Source of the DNA: Herbiconiux daphne
GTDB taxonomy: Bacteria > Actinomycetota > Actinomycetes > Actinomycetales > Microbacteriaceae
Direction: 5' to 3'
NCBI RefSeq assembly: GCF_024979295.1
Contig: NZ_JANLCJ010000003.1
Location: 124,001-188,000 of the forward strand
Length of the DNA: 64,000 bases
Numbering within the stretch: position 1 is the stretch's first letter; each line of letters begins with the position of its first letter. The notes beneath the pieces are model-generated. The model ran no database searches. It had not been told where the DNA came from and saw only the letters and a program-made list of their open reading frames with translations. The position numbers were made by a program, and so were the translations under genes. Positions 1 to 9,023 of the stretch are shown piece by piece.

Positions 1-233
1 TGCTGCAGACCGCCGTGCCCGACAACATGCGCGGCCGCCTGCAGGGCGTGTTCGTGGTGGTCGTCACCGGCGGCCCGCGCGTGGGCGATCTCTACGTCGG
101 CGCGCTGACGCTGTTCGCCGCGCTGTGGTTCCCGCCGCTGCTCGGCGGGATCGTGGTCATCGTGGCCGTGGCGCTCATCGTGCGGTTCACGCGATCGTTC
201 CGCGACTACGACAGCCTCGACCCGAAGCCCTGA
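1..233 (+). CDS. MFS transporter, C-terminal fragment (exporter, EntS-like)
   Basis: The reading frame is already open at base 3 and ends at a TGA at 231-233, so only the last 76 residues of a larger protein are present. They contain two hydrophobic helices and the loop DNMRGRLQGVF followed by GGPRVGDL. This loop is characteristic of the cytoplasmic loop and following helix of EntS/enterobactin-exporter-like major facilitator proteins. A role in drug or siderophore export is inferred from this fragment alone and the substrate cannot be told. It converges on the helD-like gene, with 77 bp between the stops. Confidence 0.75.
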   Translation, partial: LQTAVPDNMRGRLQGVFVVVVTGGPRVGDLYVGALTLFAALWFPPLLGGIVVIVAVALIVRFTRSFRDYDSLDPKP

Positions 234-266
234 GCTCTGAGGCGCGAAGCCCTTGGGCCGAAGCCC

Positions 267-294
267 CGAGCCCCGTGCCTGGAGCCCAGGCTCG
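267..294. terminator. weak hairpin between convergent genes
   Basis: CGAGCC at 267-272 can pair with GGCTCG at 289-294. Alternatively CCTGG at 278-282 can pair with CCAGG at 286-290. It lies in the 77-bp gap between the MFS stop and the helicase stop, where a bidirectional terminator would be expected. There is no T-run, so this is tentative. Confidence 0.3.
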
Positions 295-310
295 ACCGGG
301 CCGCGCCCTC

Positions 311-2548
311 TCAGAGCCCTGCGGGCGGCTCCTCGCCGGGCGAGAGCACGAGGGCGAGCCGCTGCGTCGACCGGGTCATCGCCACGTAGAGAGCGGATGC
401 CCCGCGCGTGTTCTCCGCGACGATCCCGGCCGGCGACACCACCACCACCGAGTCGAACTCGAGCCCCTTCGCCTCCGGCGGCTCCAGCAGAGCGACCGTG
501 CGCGACAGGCCGGCGACTCCGGCTCCCGCGTCGTTGCCGAACGACTCCGCGAGGGCGTCGGCGAGTTCGGCCGTGCGCGAGGCCGGCGCGATCACCGCCA
601 CCGTGCCGCCCGAGGCCGCCATCTCGTGGGCCAGCTGCAGCGTGCGGTCGACGAGCCGCGCATCCGTCGTCGTCTCGTCGGCCGACACCGGCCACTCCGT
701 GGTGCGCACCGACCGCGAGCGGGTCACGGTGAGACCGTTGGCGTGGGCGACCCGCTCGGCCGCGTCGACGATCTGCGACGGGGTGCGGTAGTTCACCGTG
801 AGCTCCTCGAGTCGCCAGTTCTCGCCGATCAGGGGTGAGAGGGTGGCATCCCAGCTCGTCGACGACGCCGCGGAACTCGCCTGCGCGACATCCCCCACGA
901 TCGTGAACGACCGCAACGGCGACTTGCGCAGCAGCACCCGCCACTGCATCGGCGACAGCTCCTGCGCCTCGTCGACCACGATGTGCCCGTAGGTCCACGA
1001 ACGGTCGGAGGCCGCGCGCTCAGCGGTGGTGAGCGAGGCCGTCGTTTCGGCGAAGCCCGACACGACGCTCTCGGCGCTGACCATGCCATCGACGCCCATG
1101 TTGCGGATCGCGTTCTTCGCGTTCTCGATGTCGCGGCGGCGCTGTGCCTTCTCGGCGCGCTTCTTGGCCGCGTCGCCGGGCTCGTAGTCGCCGAGCAGCT
1201 CGGCGGACTCGTCGAGCAGCGGCACGTCGGAGACCGTGAACTCCGAACCGCGGTCGCGGCGCAGCAGCTCGCGCTTGGCCTTCGACCAGTGCCCGGTGAG
1301 CGACGTTAGCCACTGCGGCCGGGCGTAGAGGTCTTCGATGAGCTTCTCGGGCGTGAGCGGGATCCACGCCGTGTTGAGCGCGACGCGCACGTCGTAGGCG
1401 GTGCGGATGTCTTCGCGCAGGTAGGCCTGGTCGGCCTCGTCGACCGTGCTGCCGCGCCGGCGCAACTGCTCGGTGAGCTGCTTGGTCAACTGGGTCAGCA
1501 CGTTCTTCACGAACAGCACGCGGCCCTCGTTGTAGGGCTTGCCAGATTCCCGGGCCTTGGCCATCGCATCGGCGATCAGCGAGGGCTGCAGCACGAGCTT
1601 CTCGCCGTTGATCTCGAGCGTCTGGTCGGCCTCGGGAACCCGCTGGCGCGACCGCACGGCCCGCTTGACCAGCGCCGCCATCTCGGCCGAGCCCTTGAGG
1701 GCGGCGACCGCGGGGGCGTCTTCGAGGGTCGCCTCGACGCCGGGGTAGAGCTGGCCGAGGCTCGAGAGCACCACGCCCGTCTCGCCGAGGCTCGGCAGCA
1801 CGGCGTTGATGTACTGCAGGAAGGCGCGGCTCGGCCCCACCACGAGCACACCGCTCGACCCGAGACGCTCGCGGTAGGTGTAGAGCAGGTAGGCCGCGCG
1901 GTGCAGGGCGACGGCGGTCTTGCCGGTTCCGGGCCCGCCTTGCACCACGAGCACGCCCGACAGGTCGGAACGGATGACGCGATCCTGCTCGGCCTGGATG
2001 GTGGAGACGATGTCGTGCATCTGCCCCGTGCGCTGCGCCGACAGCGCGGCGAGCAGAGCGCCTTCGCCCTGCAGCTGCGTGCCCTCCTCGTCGAGCAGCG
2101 TCGAGTCGAAGACCTCGTCTTCGATGCGCACCACGTCTCGACCCTTGGTGGTCAGGTGGCGGCGGGCACGGGCACCGAGCGGCGTCGCGGCGGTGGCCTG
2201 GTAGAAGGCGCGTGCCTGCGGCGCCCGCCAGTCGAGCAGCAGCGGCTCGAGGTTCTCGTCGCGCAGGCCGATGCGGCCGATGTAGCGCAGGTCGCTGCCG
2301 TCGGCGTCGGGGTCGATCAGTTCGAGCCGGCCGAAGGCCAGTCGCTCCCCCACCTCGCGCAGCTGGCTGATGCGGTCTTCATAGGCCCGCGCGTAGGCGT
2401 CGCGCTCGGAACGGCTCTGGTGGTTGCCGCCCACGTCTTCGCGCCGAACGGTGGTGAGCTCGCGCTCCGCCTCCTCGCGCAGACTGTCGAGCCTTGCGTA
2501 CAACCCAGCCACATACTCACGCTCTCGCGCCAGCTCTGTATCAGCCAC
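311..2548 (-). CDS. HelD/HelR-like UvrD/Rep superfamily 1 helicase (RNA polymerase recycling factor)
   Basis: This 745-residue superfamily 1 ATPase has the HelD pattern. An N-terminal charged helical arm (about residues 1-90) precedes a Walker A motif GGPGTGKT (about 204-211) followed by AVALHRAAYLLYT. The DEAQ-type Walker B is VVDEAQELSPMQW, and C-terminal helicase motifs include NYRTPSQI and VAMTRSTQRL. HelD-family proteins bind RNA polymerase and use ATP to strip it from DNA; actinobacterial HelR also helps against rifampicin. The GTG at 2548 is preferred because GGGAGGTGCC lies directly upstream; an ATG seven codons earlier lacks a site. I found no rifampicin-associated element (19-bp GGGGCTTGC-type repeat) upstream. 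The family assignment is firm; whether it is HelR rather than another HelD paralogue is inference. Confidence 0.88.
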   Translation of the reverse strand: MADTELAREREYVAGLYARLDSLREEAERELTTVRREDVGGNHQSRSERDAYARAYEDRISQLREVGERLAFGRLELIDPDADGSDLRYIGRIGLRDENLEPLLLDWRAPQARAFYQATAATPLGARARRHLTTKGRDVVRIEDEVFDSTLLDEEGTQLQGEGALLAALSAQRTGQMHDIVSTIQAEQDRVIRSDLSGVLVVQGGPGTGKTAVALHRAAYLLYTYRERLGSSGVLVVGPSRAFLQYINAVLPSLGETGVVLSSLGQLYPGVEATLEDAPAVAALKGSAEMAALVKRAVRSRQRVPEADQTLEINGEKLVLQPSLIADAMAKARESGKPYNEGRVLFVKNVLTQLTKQLTEQLRRRGSTVDEADQAYLREDIRTAYDVRVALNTAWIPLTPEKLIEDLYARPQWLTSLTGHWSKAKRELLRRDRGSEFTVSDVPLLDESAELLGDYEPGDAAKKRAEKAQRRRDIENAKNAIRNMGVDGMVSAESVVSGFAETTASLTTAERAASDRSWTYGHIVVDEAQELSPMQWRVLLRKSPLRSFTIVGDVAQASSAASSTSWDATLSPLIGENWRLEELTVNYRTPSQIVDAAERVAHANGLTVTRSRSVRTTEWPVSADETTTDARLVDRTLQLAHEMAASGGTVAVIAPASRTAELADALAESFGNDAGAGVAGLSRTVALLEPPEAKGLEFDSVVVVSPAGIVAENTRGASALYVAMTRSTQRLALVLSPGEEPPAGL

Positions 2549-2572
2549 GGCACCTCCCGAATCCGGCAAGCA

Positions 2573-2578
2573 ATTCTA
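2573..2578 (-). promoter_or_regulatory. -10 element of the helD-like gene
   Basis: On the minus strand the hexamer TAGAAT lies 24 bases before the GTG start at 2548, predicting a leader of about 18 nt that includes the GGGAGG ribosome binding site. A GTGACA -35-like word lies 20 bp upstream, which is rather far. Confidence 0.5.
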
Positions 2579-2652
2579 CTCGTCCGAATCGGCCGAAATG
2601 TCACCGGCGCGTGAACAAGCCGTCGGGTCGATCGGAGGCGGCGGTTTGCCGG

Positions 2653-2677
2653 GTGCGCCGCCGCCCCTGCGGCGCAC
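2653..2677. terminator. GC hairpin, shared core with the one at 62258
   Basis: A perfect 9-bp inverted repeat (GTGCGCCGC, seven-base loop CGCCCCT, GCGGCGCAC) sits between the FKBP gene and the helicase promoter. The same stem and nearly the same loop recur after the tRNA-Arg gene, suggesting a dispersed terminator-like palindrome. There is no T-run. Confidence 0.5.
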
Positions 2678-2719
2678 GGTGCGATCGGCTGATCGCGCCT
2701 TCGTGCTGGCCGCCCGCAC

Positions 2720-2754
2720 GATCGGAAGCGACGTACACGCCGCCGCTTCCGATC
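2720..2754 (-). terminator. stem-loop downstream of the FKBP gene
   Basis: GATCGGAAGCG at 2720-2730 and CGCTTCCGATC at 2744-2754 form a perfect 11-bp stem with a 13-nt loop, 31 nt after the FKBP stop codon in the direction of its transcription. The T-tract is missing, as is common in high-GC actinobacteria. Confidence 0.55.
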
Positions 2755-2785
2755 ATCCCCGGCGGGCTGTCGGGGCGAAGCCGAC

Positions 2786-3160
2786 CTACGGAACGTTCAC
2801 CAGATCAATCACGAAGATGAGGGTCTTGCCGGCCAGGAAGTGGCCGCTGCCGGCGGGGCCGTAAGCGAGGGCGGGCGGGATGGTCAGCTTGCGGCGGCCG
2901 CCGGCCTTCATGCCGGGGATGCCTTCCTGCCAGCCGGCGATCAGGCCGTTGAGCGGGAAGGTGATGGTCTCGCCGCGGTTCCACGAGGAGTCGAACTCCT
3001 CGCCGGTGTCGTACTCGACGCCGAGGTAGTGCACCTCGACGGTCGCGCCCGGCGTGGCTTCCGCGCCGGTGCCCTCGACGATGTCGACGATCTCGAGCTC
3101 GGTGGGAGCCGGGCCTTCGGGGAATTCGATTTCGGGCTTGGTGCCGTTGGAATCTGTCAT
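2786..3160 (-). CDS. FKBP-type peptidyl-prolyl cis-trans isomerase
   Basis: A 124-residue single-domain FKBP. Typical segments are in order: VEVHYLGVEYDTGEEFDSSW, the active-site stretch GLIAGWQEGIPGMKAGGRRKL, IPPALAYG, and the C-terminal LIFVIDLVNV. It catalyses proline isomerisation as a folding helper. No signal peptide or membrane segment is visible, so it is predicted cytosolic. The ATG at 3160 gives the expected MTDSNGTKPE start. The GGAGG just before it is unusually close, and a GTG six codons upstream is the alternative. It lies 31 bp downstream of the PrsW gene and is probably co-transcribed with it. Confidence 0.9.
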   Translation of the reverse strand: MTDSNGTKPEIEFPEGPAPTELEIVDIVEGTGAEATPGATVEVHYLGVEYDTGEEFDSSWNRGETITFPLNGLIAGWQEGIPGMKAGGRRKLTIPPALAYGPAGSGHFLAGKTLIFVIDLVNVP

Positions 3161-3191
3161 GCCTCCATCCAATCCCACGCGGCGGGTCAGG

Positions 3192-4514
3192 TCAAAAAGC
3201 CGCCGGCGGTGCGGATGCCGCGGCCAGCGCCACCCGATCGCCGAGCAGCGCGTCGAGAAGTGCGGCCTCGTCGTGCTTCGGAGCGATGCCGGCGCGGCCG
3301 GTCAGCATCCGCTGCCGCACGAACGCCAGCCGGGTGGCGTGCTTCGTGTAGGCCTTCATGGCGGCCGCCCCGTTGCCGGGAAGACTGCGGGCCCAGCGCA
3401 CCGCCTGACGGCGCGCCCGCCCCGACGAGAGCATGTCGACCTCGGCGGGCGTGAACCAGCCGGCCGCCGCGTATTCGGAGAGCCGCGCCCGGGTGACTCG
3501 CACCTCGGATCGGCGCAGCAGCACCACGAACACCACCGCGAGGGCGAACAGCGGCACCTGCACGATGAAGTACACCGCGAAGAAGCCGTCGAGCCCTTCG
3601 GCGAAGAACGCCGACGCGTTCCACAGCGCATGCAGTCCCATCGCGAGAGCCAGTCCCACCACGAAGATGCCGAGACCGGCGAGCCAGCTGCGCCGGCGCA
3701 CCGCGAAGCCCAGGGCCACGCCCGTGCAGGCCGTGAACATCACGTGCGCGAAGGGCGACATGATGCCCCGCAGCACGAAGGTGAACCCGAGCCCCACCCC
3801 GCCCGACTCGATCAGCGACTGACCGAAGTAGAGGATGTTCTCGGTGAAGGCGAAGCCTGCGGCGACGGTGGCGCCGTAGACGAGCCCGTCGATCGGCCCG
3901 TCGAACTGCTTGCGGAAGAACAGCAGCAGAATCAGGATGCCGGCGGCCTTCGCCCCTTCTTCGACCACCGGTGCCTGCACCACCGACGCCCAGAGGTCGC
4001 TGGAGGTGTTCTGACTGTCGCTCGCGGCCGCCACGATCAGCTGCACACTGAAGTCGACGATGAGGGCGATGGCCACGGATGCCGCCGCGCCCCAGAGGAA
4101 GGCGAACCACAGGGCGGGCCGCGGCTCGGGCTCCCACCGGTCGATCAGGGTGATCGCGGTGATCACCACGGCGAGCGGCACGAGCGCGAGCAGGGCGCAG
4201 ATCACGAAGGCGACGGGCCCGAGGCCGAGCACGAGATAGCCGATCACGGCCAGGAACACGAAGCCCAGCACGATGATGCCCACGATGGCGAGCACGAGCG
4301 TGGCCGTGCTCGTGCTCTCGGCGCGGGTGCCGGGCGTGACCACCGGCACGGGCGGCAGCGCGCCGGCAGCGGGCGGCGGGGCGAGCGGCGCGGCGACACC
4401 GGCCGAACCGGCGTCAGGTGATCCGGCACCAGGAGCACCGGCGCCAGGCGATCCCGCACCAGGCGATCCGGCACCGCGCGATCCGGCACCGCGCTCAGGG
4501 TCGAAGAGAGTCAA
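3192..4514 (-). CDS. PrsW-family intramembrane metalloprotease
   Basis: A 440-residue polytopic membrane protein. The first about 65 residues are a Gly/Ala/Ser/Pro low-complexity tail built on GAGSPGAG-like repeats, predicted disordered and cytoplasmic. About eight to nine hydrophobic helices follow. PrsW signature motifs are present: VEEGAK, FTENILYF and GLHALWN, which carry the conserved Glu and His residues. Family members cleave membrane substrates such as anti-sigma factors; no substrate is suggested by the neighbours. The start is a TTG at 4514 with GAGGAA nine bases upstream. A short charged C-terminal domain (about 330-440) has no family I recognise. Confidence 0.85.
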   Translation of the reverse strand: MTLFDPERGAGSRGAGSPGAGSPGAGAPGAGSPDAGSAGVAAPLAPPPAAGALPPVPVVTPGTRAESTSTATLVLAIVGIIVLGFVFLAVIGYLVLGLGPVAFVICALLALVPLAVVITAITLIDRWEPEPRPALWFAFLWGAAASVAIALIVDFSVQLIVAAASDSQNTSSDLWASVVQAPVVEEGAKAAGILILLLFFRKQFDGPIDGLVYGATVAAGFAFTENILYFGQSLIESGGVGLGFTFVLRGIMSPFAHVMFTACTGVALGFAVRRRSWLAGLGIFVVGLALAMGLHALWNASAFFAEGLDGFFAVYFIVQVPLFALAVVFVVLLRRSEVRVTRARLSEYAAAGWFTPAEVDMLSSGRARRQAVRWARSLPGNGAAAMKAYTKHATRLAFVRQRMLTGRAGIAPKHDEAALLDALLGDRVALAAASAPPAAF

Positions 4515-4574
4515 GAGGATTCCTCACGTCAGGTCACGCCCAGCGTAACCCACCGGGCGTCGGTCGGCCGAGCC

Positions 4575-6014
4575 TCAATACACCTTGCCCGGATTCATGA
4601 TGCCGGTCGGGTCGAACACTGCCTTGATGCGCCGCTGCAGATCGAGGCCGGCCGTGCCGAGCTCGTTCTCGAGCCAGCGCCGCTTGAGCACCCCCACGCC
4701 GTGCTCGCCGGTGAGCGTTCCGCCGAGGCGCACGCTCGCCTGGAACAGTTCGTCGGCCGCCTGCCACACGACGTCGGGAACCCCGAGCTGGTCGGTCGGG
4801 GCGGCATCGGCGGCGGCATCCGAGTCTTCCACCGCAGCGCGCGAGATCACGAAGTTCGGGTGGAGGTTGCCGTCGCCGGCGTGCGAGACGGTCGGGATGG
4901 CGATGCCGTAGGCCACGCTGATGCGCTCGATCTCGGCGAACATCGCCGCCAGGTTCGACCGCGGCACGCACACGTCTTCGACCAGCACCTCACCCAGCGC
5001 CTCGAGCGACGGGTGGAACGCGCGACGGAACGCCAGCAGCGCTTCACCGGCGGCGGGATCCGTCGACAGCTCGACCTGCAAGGCCCCGTTCGTGTCGAGG
5101 ATCGAGGCGATCTGCGCGGCCTCGGCCTCGGCCGAGAGCGTGTCGGTCTGCACGAGCACGTAGGCGGCGCCCGGCTGCACCGACGGGGTGCCGAGGTAGC
5201 GGTCGACCGAGGCCACGGATGCCGCGTCCATGAGCTCCATCACGGCCGGCCGCACGCGCGCGGCGGTGACCGCGGCGCACGCGGCAGCCGCGGCGGTGAC
5301 GTCGGAGAAGAACGCCCCGATCGTGGCCACCGGGCCCTCGGGAATGGGCCGGATGCGCACGGTCGCCTGCACGACCACGCCGAGCGTGCCCTCGGAGCCG
5401 GTGAACAGCGCCGTGAGGTCGTAGCCGGTGACGCCCTTCACGGTGCGGCGCCCGGTCTCGAGCAGCGAACCGTCGGGCAGCACGACCGTGAGACCGAGGA
5501 TGGCCTCACGGGTCACCCCGTACTTCGCGCAGAGCAGCCCACCCGCGTTGTTGGCGATGTTGCCGCCGATGGTCGAGATGGCCTTGCTCGCCGGGTCGGG
5601 TGAGAACACGTAGCCGTGCGGGGCGAGCGTGTCGCTGAGCGCCTGGTTGATGACCCCGGGCTCCACGACCGCGAGCTCGTCGTGGAGCGAGATCTCGAGG
5701 ATGCGGTTCATCTGCAGAAGGCTCAGCACGATGCATCCGGCCGTCGACGTGGCTCCCCCGGCCAGACCCGTTCCGGCTCCGCGCGGCACGATCGCCACCC
5801 CGTGCCGATGGGCGATGCGCACGGCGGTCTGCACGTCGCCGACCTCCCGCGCCTCGACGAGCGCGATGGCCGGGTCGGCCGACCACCAGCCCGACTTGTC
5901 GGTGCGCAGCGCGTCGAGCACGGCGGGGTCGGTGACCACCCGGTCGCCGAGCTCCTCACGGAGCAGATCGACCACGACGGACGGGGAGACGGAGGAGGAG
6001 GCGACGACGACCAT
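4575..6014 (-). CDS. FAD-linked oxidase, GlcD/D-lactate dehydrogenase type
   Basis: A 479-residue flavoprotein of the glycolate oxidase GlcD / D-lactate dehydrogenase family. The FAD-binding PP-loop is VPRGAGTGLAGG (about 75-86). The GNIANNAGG-type cofactor segment follows, and FAD-oxidase C-terminal motifs HAGDGNLHPNF and TGEHGVG lie near the end. It should oxidise a 2-hydroxy acid to a 2-oxo acid; glycolate, D-lactate or D-2-hydroxyglutarate cannot be separated from sequence. The ATG lies 9 nt after the aspA stop with GGAGG adjoining it, so it is likely translated from the aspA transcript. Together they suggest C4/2-hydroxy acid catabolism. Confidence 0.85.
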   Translation of the reverse strand: MVVVASSSVSPSVVVDLLREELGDRVVTDPAVLDALRTDKSGWWSADPAIALVEAREVGDVQTAVRIAHRHGVAIVPRGAGTGLAGGATSTAGCIVLSLLQMNRILEISLHDELAVVEPGVINQALSDTLAPHGYVFSPDPASKAISTIGGNIANNAGGLLCAKYGVTREAILGLTVVLPDGSLLETGRRTVKGVTGYDLTALFTGSEGTLGVVVQATVRIRPIPEGPVATIGAFFSDVTAAAAACAAVTAARVRPAVMELMDAASVASVDRYLGTPSVQPGAAYVLVQTDTLSAEAEAAQIASILDTNGALQVELSTDPAAGEALLAFRRAFHPSLEALGEVLVEDVCVPRSNLAAMFAEIERISVAYGIAIPTVSHAGDGNLHPNFVISRAAVEDSDAAADAAPTDQLGVPDVVWQAADELFQASVRLGGTLTGEHGVGVLKRRWLENELGTAGLDLQRRIKAVFDPTGIMNPGKVY

Positions 6015-6023
6015 CCTCCGATC

Positions 6024-7538
6024 CTACGAAACCGGCGGCTCGATGATGGGGATCGACGACGTGATGGCCTCGATTCCCGACAGGCGCGCGGGCGAGATGA
6101 GCTTCATCACGCGCTCGCGGCTCATCAGTTCGGCCTCCACCACGAGGTCGGCGATGTTTCGATGCGTCAGCAGGGCGGCCTTCGCCAGAGCGGATGCCGC
6201 CGCGTAGCCGATGTAGGGCGTGAGCGCCGTGACCACGCCCACCGACGACGACACCATCGTGTCGAGCCGGTCGAGGTTGGCGGTGATGCCGTCGACGCAG
6301 TTGACGCGCAGGGTGCGGCATCCGCCGGTCATCCAGGCGAGACTCTGCAGCAGCGAGTGGGCGATCACGGGCTCGAAGGCGTTGAGCTGCAGCTGACCGC
6401 CCTCGGCCGCCATCGTGACCGTGACGTCGGCGCCGGCCACCGCGAACGCGACCTGGTTGACGACCTCGGGGACGACGGGGTTGACCTTGCCCGGCATGAT
6501 GCTCGAGCCGGCCTGCCGGGGCGGCAGGTTGATCTCGCCGAACCCGGCCTGCGGGCCGCTCGAGAGCAGGCGCAGGTCGTTGCAGATCTTCGACAGCTTG
6601 ATGGCCGAGCGCTTCAGCACGCCCGAGAGTGTCATGAACACGCCCGCGTCGCTCGTGGCCTCGACCAGATCGGCGGCCGTGACGTGCTCGAAGCCCGTGA
6701 GCTCGCGCAGGTGGCGGCACACCGTCGCGGCGTAGGCTGGGTCGGCGGTGATGCCCGTGCCGATCGCCGTGGCGCCGAGGTTGATCTCCCAGAGCAGCGG
6801 AAGCGTGTGCCGCATGCGCTCGAGGTCTTCGGTGAGGGTGGTGGCGAAGCCGTGGAACTCCTGGCCGAGGGTCATCGGCACGGCGTCCTGCAGCTGGGTG
6901 CGGCCCACCTTCAGCACGTGGGCGAACTCTCGGCCCTTCTCGGCGAACGAGTCGCGCAGCAGTTCGTGCTCAGCCATCAGGCGGTCGAGCGAGAAACACA
7001 TCGCGAGCTTCACGGCGGTCGGGTAGACGTCGTTGGTGCTCTGGCTGCGGTTGACGTCGTCGAGCGGATGCAGCACGTCGTAGGAGCCCTTGGCGTAGCC
7101 GTGCTCGACCAGCGCGATGTTGGCGATGACTTCGTTGGCGTTCATGTTGGTCGAGGTGCCGGCGCCGCCCTGGATGACACCCACCACGAACTGGTCGTGG
7201 AAGTCGCCGGCCCGGATGCGCTCGCACGCGGCCTCGATCCAGTCGGCCTTGCGGGCGTCGAGCACACCGATCTCGCGGTTGGCGCGTGCGGCGGCCTGCT
7301 TCACGATGGCGAGAGCGTTGATCAGGTCGGGATAGACCGAGATCGGCCGGCGGCTGATCGGGAAGTTCTCGAGGGCGCGAGCCGTGTGGATGCCCCAGTA
7401 GGCGGCATCCGGAATCTCGATGCTGCCGAGGCTGTCGGTCTCGAGGCGCGTGGCGCCGGGATCGTCGTGGGTGGATGCCTCGTCGTCGAGGCGGGGGGTG
7501 TTGTGCGTTCGTTCTGCGGACGCCGGTGAGATTGTCAC
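6024..7538 (-). CDS. aspA: aspartate ammonia-lyase (aspartase)
   Basis: A 504-residue member of the fumarase/aspartase superfamily. The catalytic SS-loop GSSIMPGKVNPVVPEVVNQ is the aspartase form, and STNDVYPTAVKLA and TQLQDAVPMTLGQE match the other substrate-binding regions. It deaminates L-aspartate to fumarate in the cytosol. The GTG at 7538 is preferred: GGAG lies eight bases upstream, and a TAGAGT -10 at 7589-7594 places the transcript start downstream of the ATG at 7586. The N-terminal about 35 residues before DSLGSIEIPDAAYWG are an extra low-complexity tail relative to E. coli AspA. Fumarase of class II is the alternative but fits the loop less well. Confidence 0.88.
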   Translation of the reverse strand: MTISPASAERTHNTPRLDDEASTHDDPGATRLETDSLGSIEIPDAAYWGIHTARALENFPISRRPISVYPDLINALAIVKQAAARANREIGVLDARKADWIEAACERIRAGDFHDQFVVGVIQGGAGTSTNMNANEVIANIALVEHGYAKGSYDVLHPLDDVNRSQSTNDVYPTAVKLAMCFSLDRLMAEHELLRDSFAEKGREFAHVLKVGRTQLQDAVPMTLGQEFHGFATTLTEDLERMRHTLPLLWEINLGATAIGTGITADPAYAATVCRHLRELTGFEHVTAADLVEATSDAGVFMTLSGVLKRSAIKLSKICNDLRLLSSGPQAGFGEINLPPRQAGSSIMPGKVNPVVPEVVNQVAFAVAGADVTVTMAAEGGQLQLNAFEPVIAHSLLQSLAWMTGGCRTLRVNCVDGITANLDRLDTMVSSSVGVVTALTPYIGYAAASALAKAALLTHRNIADLVVEAELMSRERVMKLISPARLSGIEAITSSIPIIEPPVS

Positions 7539-7588
7539 GGGTGGAGCTCCATTGCTTCTGTCGTGTCGCTTGTGGCTTGACGGCATCG

Positions 7589-7594
7589 ACTCTA
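7589..7594 (-). promoter_or_regulatory. -10 element of aspA
   Basis: TAGAGT on the minus strand predicts a transcript start near 7582, inside the codons following the ATG at 7586. That supports the ribosome-binding-site-preceded GTG at 7538 as the true aspA start. Confidence 0.4.
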
Positions 7595-7604
7595 CCCCTC
7601 CGGG

Positions 7605-9017
7605 TCAGCTCAGCCGGCGCAGCAACCCTCGGATGAAGCCGTCCTTCTTCTCGGTGAAGGGCGGATAGACCAGTTTCAGCGTGTCGGGCGCGAGCCGCTT
7701 CGAGAGCACCGCCTTCTGATGGCTGAACGTCTCGATGCTGCGACGGCCGTGGTAGTTGCCCATTCCGCTCTCGCCGACGCCGCCGAACGGCAGGCCGGGA
7801 ACCGTGAGATGGGCCACCGGCACGCCGAAGCCGACGGCGCCCGAGGAGGTCTCGGTGAGGATGCGCCGGGCCGCGGTCTTCGAGGTGGTGAACGCGTAGA
7901 GCGCGAGCGGCTTCTCACCGCTGCGGATGAAGGCGATCGCGTCGTCGAGGCCGTCGACGGGCACGATGGGCAGGATCGGCCCGAAGATCTCCTGCTGCAT
8001 CACGTCGGCGTCACGCGAGACGTCGCCGAGCACGGTGGGCGCGATGTAGCGCGTGCGCGCGTCGGTGCGGCCCCCGGCGAGCACGTTCTGCCCCGCCAGC
8101 AGCGAGGTCAGGCGGCCGAAGTGGTGGTCGTTGACGATGCGGCCGTAGCTCGAGCTCGTGCGTGGATCGCCGTCGTAGAGCTCGGCGATGGCGTCGATCA
8201 GGTGCGGCACGAGGCGGTCGGCGACCTGGCGGGTGGCGAGCAGGTAGTCGGGCGCCACGCAGGTCTGGCCGGCGTTCATGAACTTGCCCCAGGCGATCCG
8301 GCGGGCCGCTGCGGCGAGGTCGACCGTATCGTCGACGTAGACCGGCGACTTGCCGCCGAGCTCGAGCGTCACGGGGGTCAGGTGCTTGGCCGCCGCGGTC
8401 ATCACGATGCGCCCGACCGCGCCGTTGCCGGTGTAGAAGATGTGGTCGAAGCGCTCGGCCAGCAGGGCGGTGGTCTCGGGCACCCCGCCCTCCACCACCG
8501 CGACGGCGCGGGGGTCGAGGTAGCGCTCGATGAGCGAGGCGAGCAGAGCGGATGTCGCGGGCGCCAGTTCGCTCGGCTTGAGCACCACCGCGTTGCCGGC
8601 CGCCAGCGCGCCGACCACCGGGGCGAGCAGCAGTTGCACCGGGTAGTTCCAGGGGGCGATGACGAGCACCACGCCGAGCGGTTCGAGCATCGTCGACGCC
8701 GTGGCCGGCGCGATCGCGAGCGGCACCGCCACGCGGCGCGGTCGCAGCCATGACCGCAGGTGGCTGAGCGTGTGGTCGATCTCGCTCAGCACGATGCCCA
8801 CCTCGGTCAGCTGCGACTCGGCCGGATTCTTGCCGAGGTCGTGGAACAGGGCGTCTTCGATCGCCGCCGCGTTCTCGTCGAGCAGCGACCGCAGGGCGGT
8901 GAGCTGCTGCACCCGCCAGCGATACGACCGGGTCACGCCGCGCTCGAAGCTCTCGCGCAGCCGGGGCACGACGGACAGGGCGGTTGCTTCGGCGGGCTCG
9001 GTGGCTTCCAGCGTCAT
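7605..9017 (-). CDS. aldehyde dehydrogenase, NAD(P)-dependent
   Basis: A 470-residue ALDH of the class 3-like group (compare bacterial AldX/coniferyl aldehyde dehydrogenases). It has the cofactor segment FYTGNGAVGR, the catalytic glutamate motif LELGGKSP, the catalytic cysteine in NAGQTCVAPDYLL, and C-terminal FGGVGESGMGNYHG. It oxidises an aldehyde to the acid; the substrate is not evident. The ATG at 9017 is supported by a TACGAT hexamer exactly six bases upstream, pointing to a leaderless mRNA. It stands alone between the PiT unit and aspA. Confidence 0.88.
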   Translation of the reverse strand: MTLEATEPAEATALSVVPRLRESFERGVTRSYRWRVQQLTALRSLLDENAAAIEDALFHDLGKNPAESQLTEVGIVLSEIDHTLSHLRSWLRPRRVAVPLAIAPATASTMLEPLGVVLVIAPWNYPVQLLLAPVVGALAAGNAVVLKPSELAPATSALLASLIERYLDPRAVAVVEGGVPETTALLAERFDHIFYTGNGAVGRIVMTAAAKHLTPVTLELGGKSPVYVDDTVDLAAAARRIAWGKFMNAGQTCVAPDYLLATRQVADRLVPHLIDAIAELYDGDPRTSSSYGRIVNDHHFGRLTSLLAGQNVLAGGRTDARTRYIAPTVLGDVSRDADVMQQEIFGPILPIVPVDGLDDAIAFIRSGEKPLALYAFTTSKTAARRILTETSSGAVGFGVPVAHLTVPGLPFGGVGESGMGNYHGRRSIETFSHQKAVLSKRLAPDTLKLVYPPFTEKKDGFIRGLLRRLS

Positions 9018-9023
9018 GAGCCC

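Noticed and set aside
2549..2785. Rifampicin-associated element upstream of the HelD/HelR-like gene
   Set aside because: No GGGGCTTGCGGC-type inverted repeat is present. The palindromes seen look like terminators of the FKBP gene.
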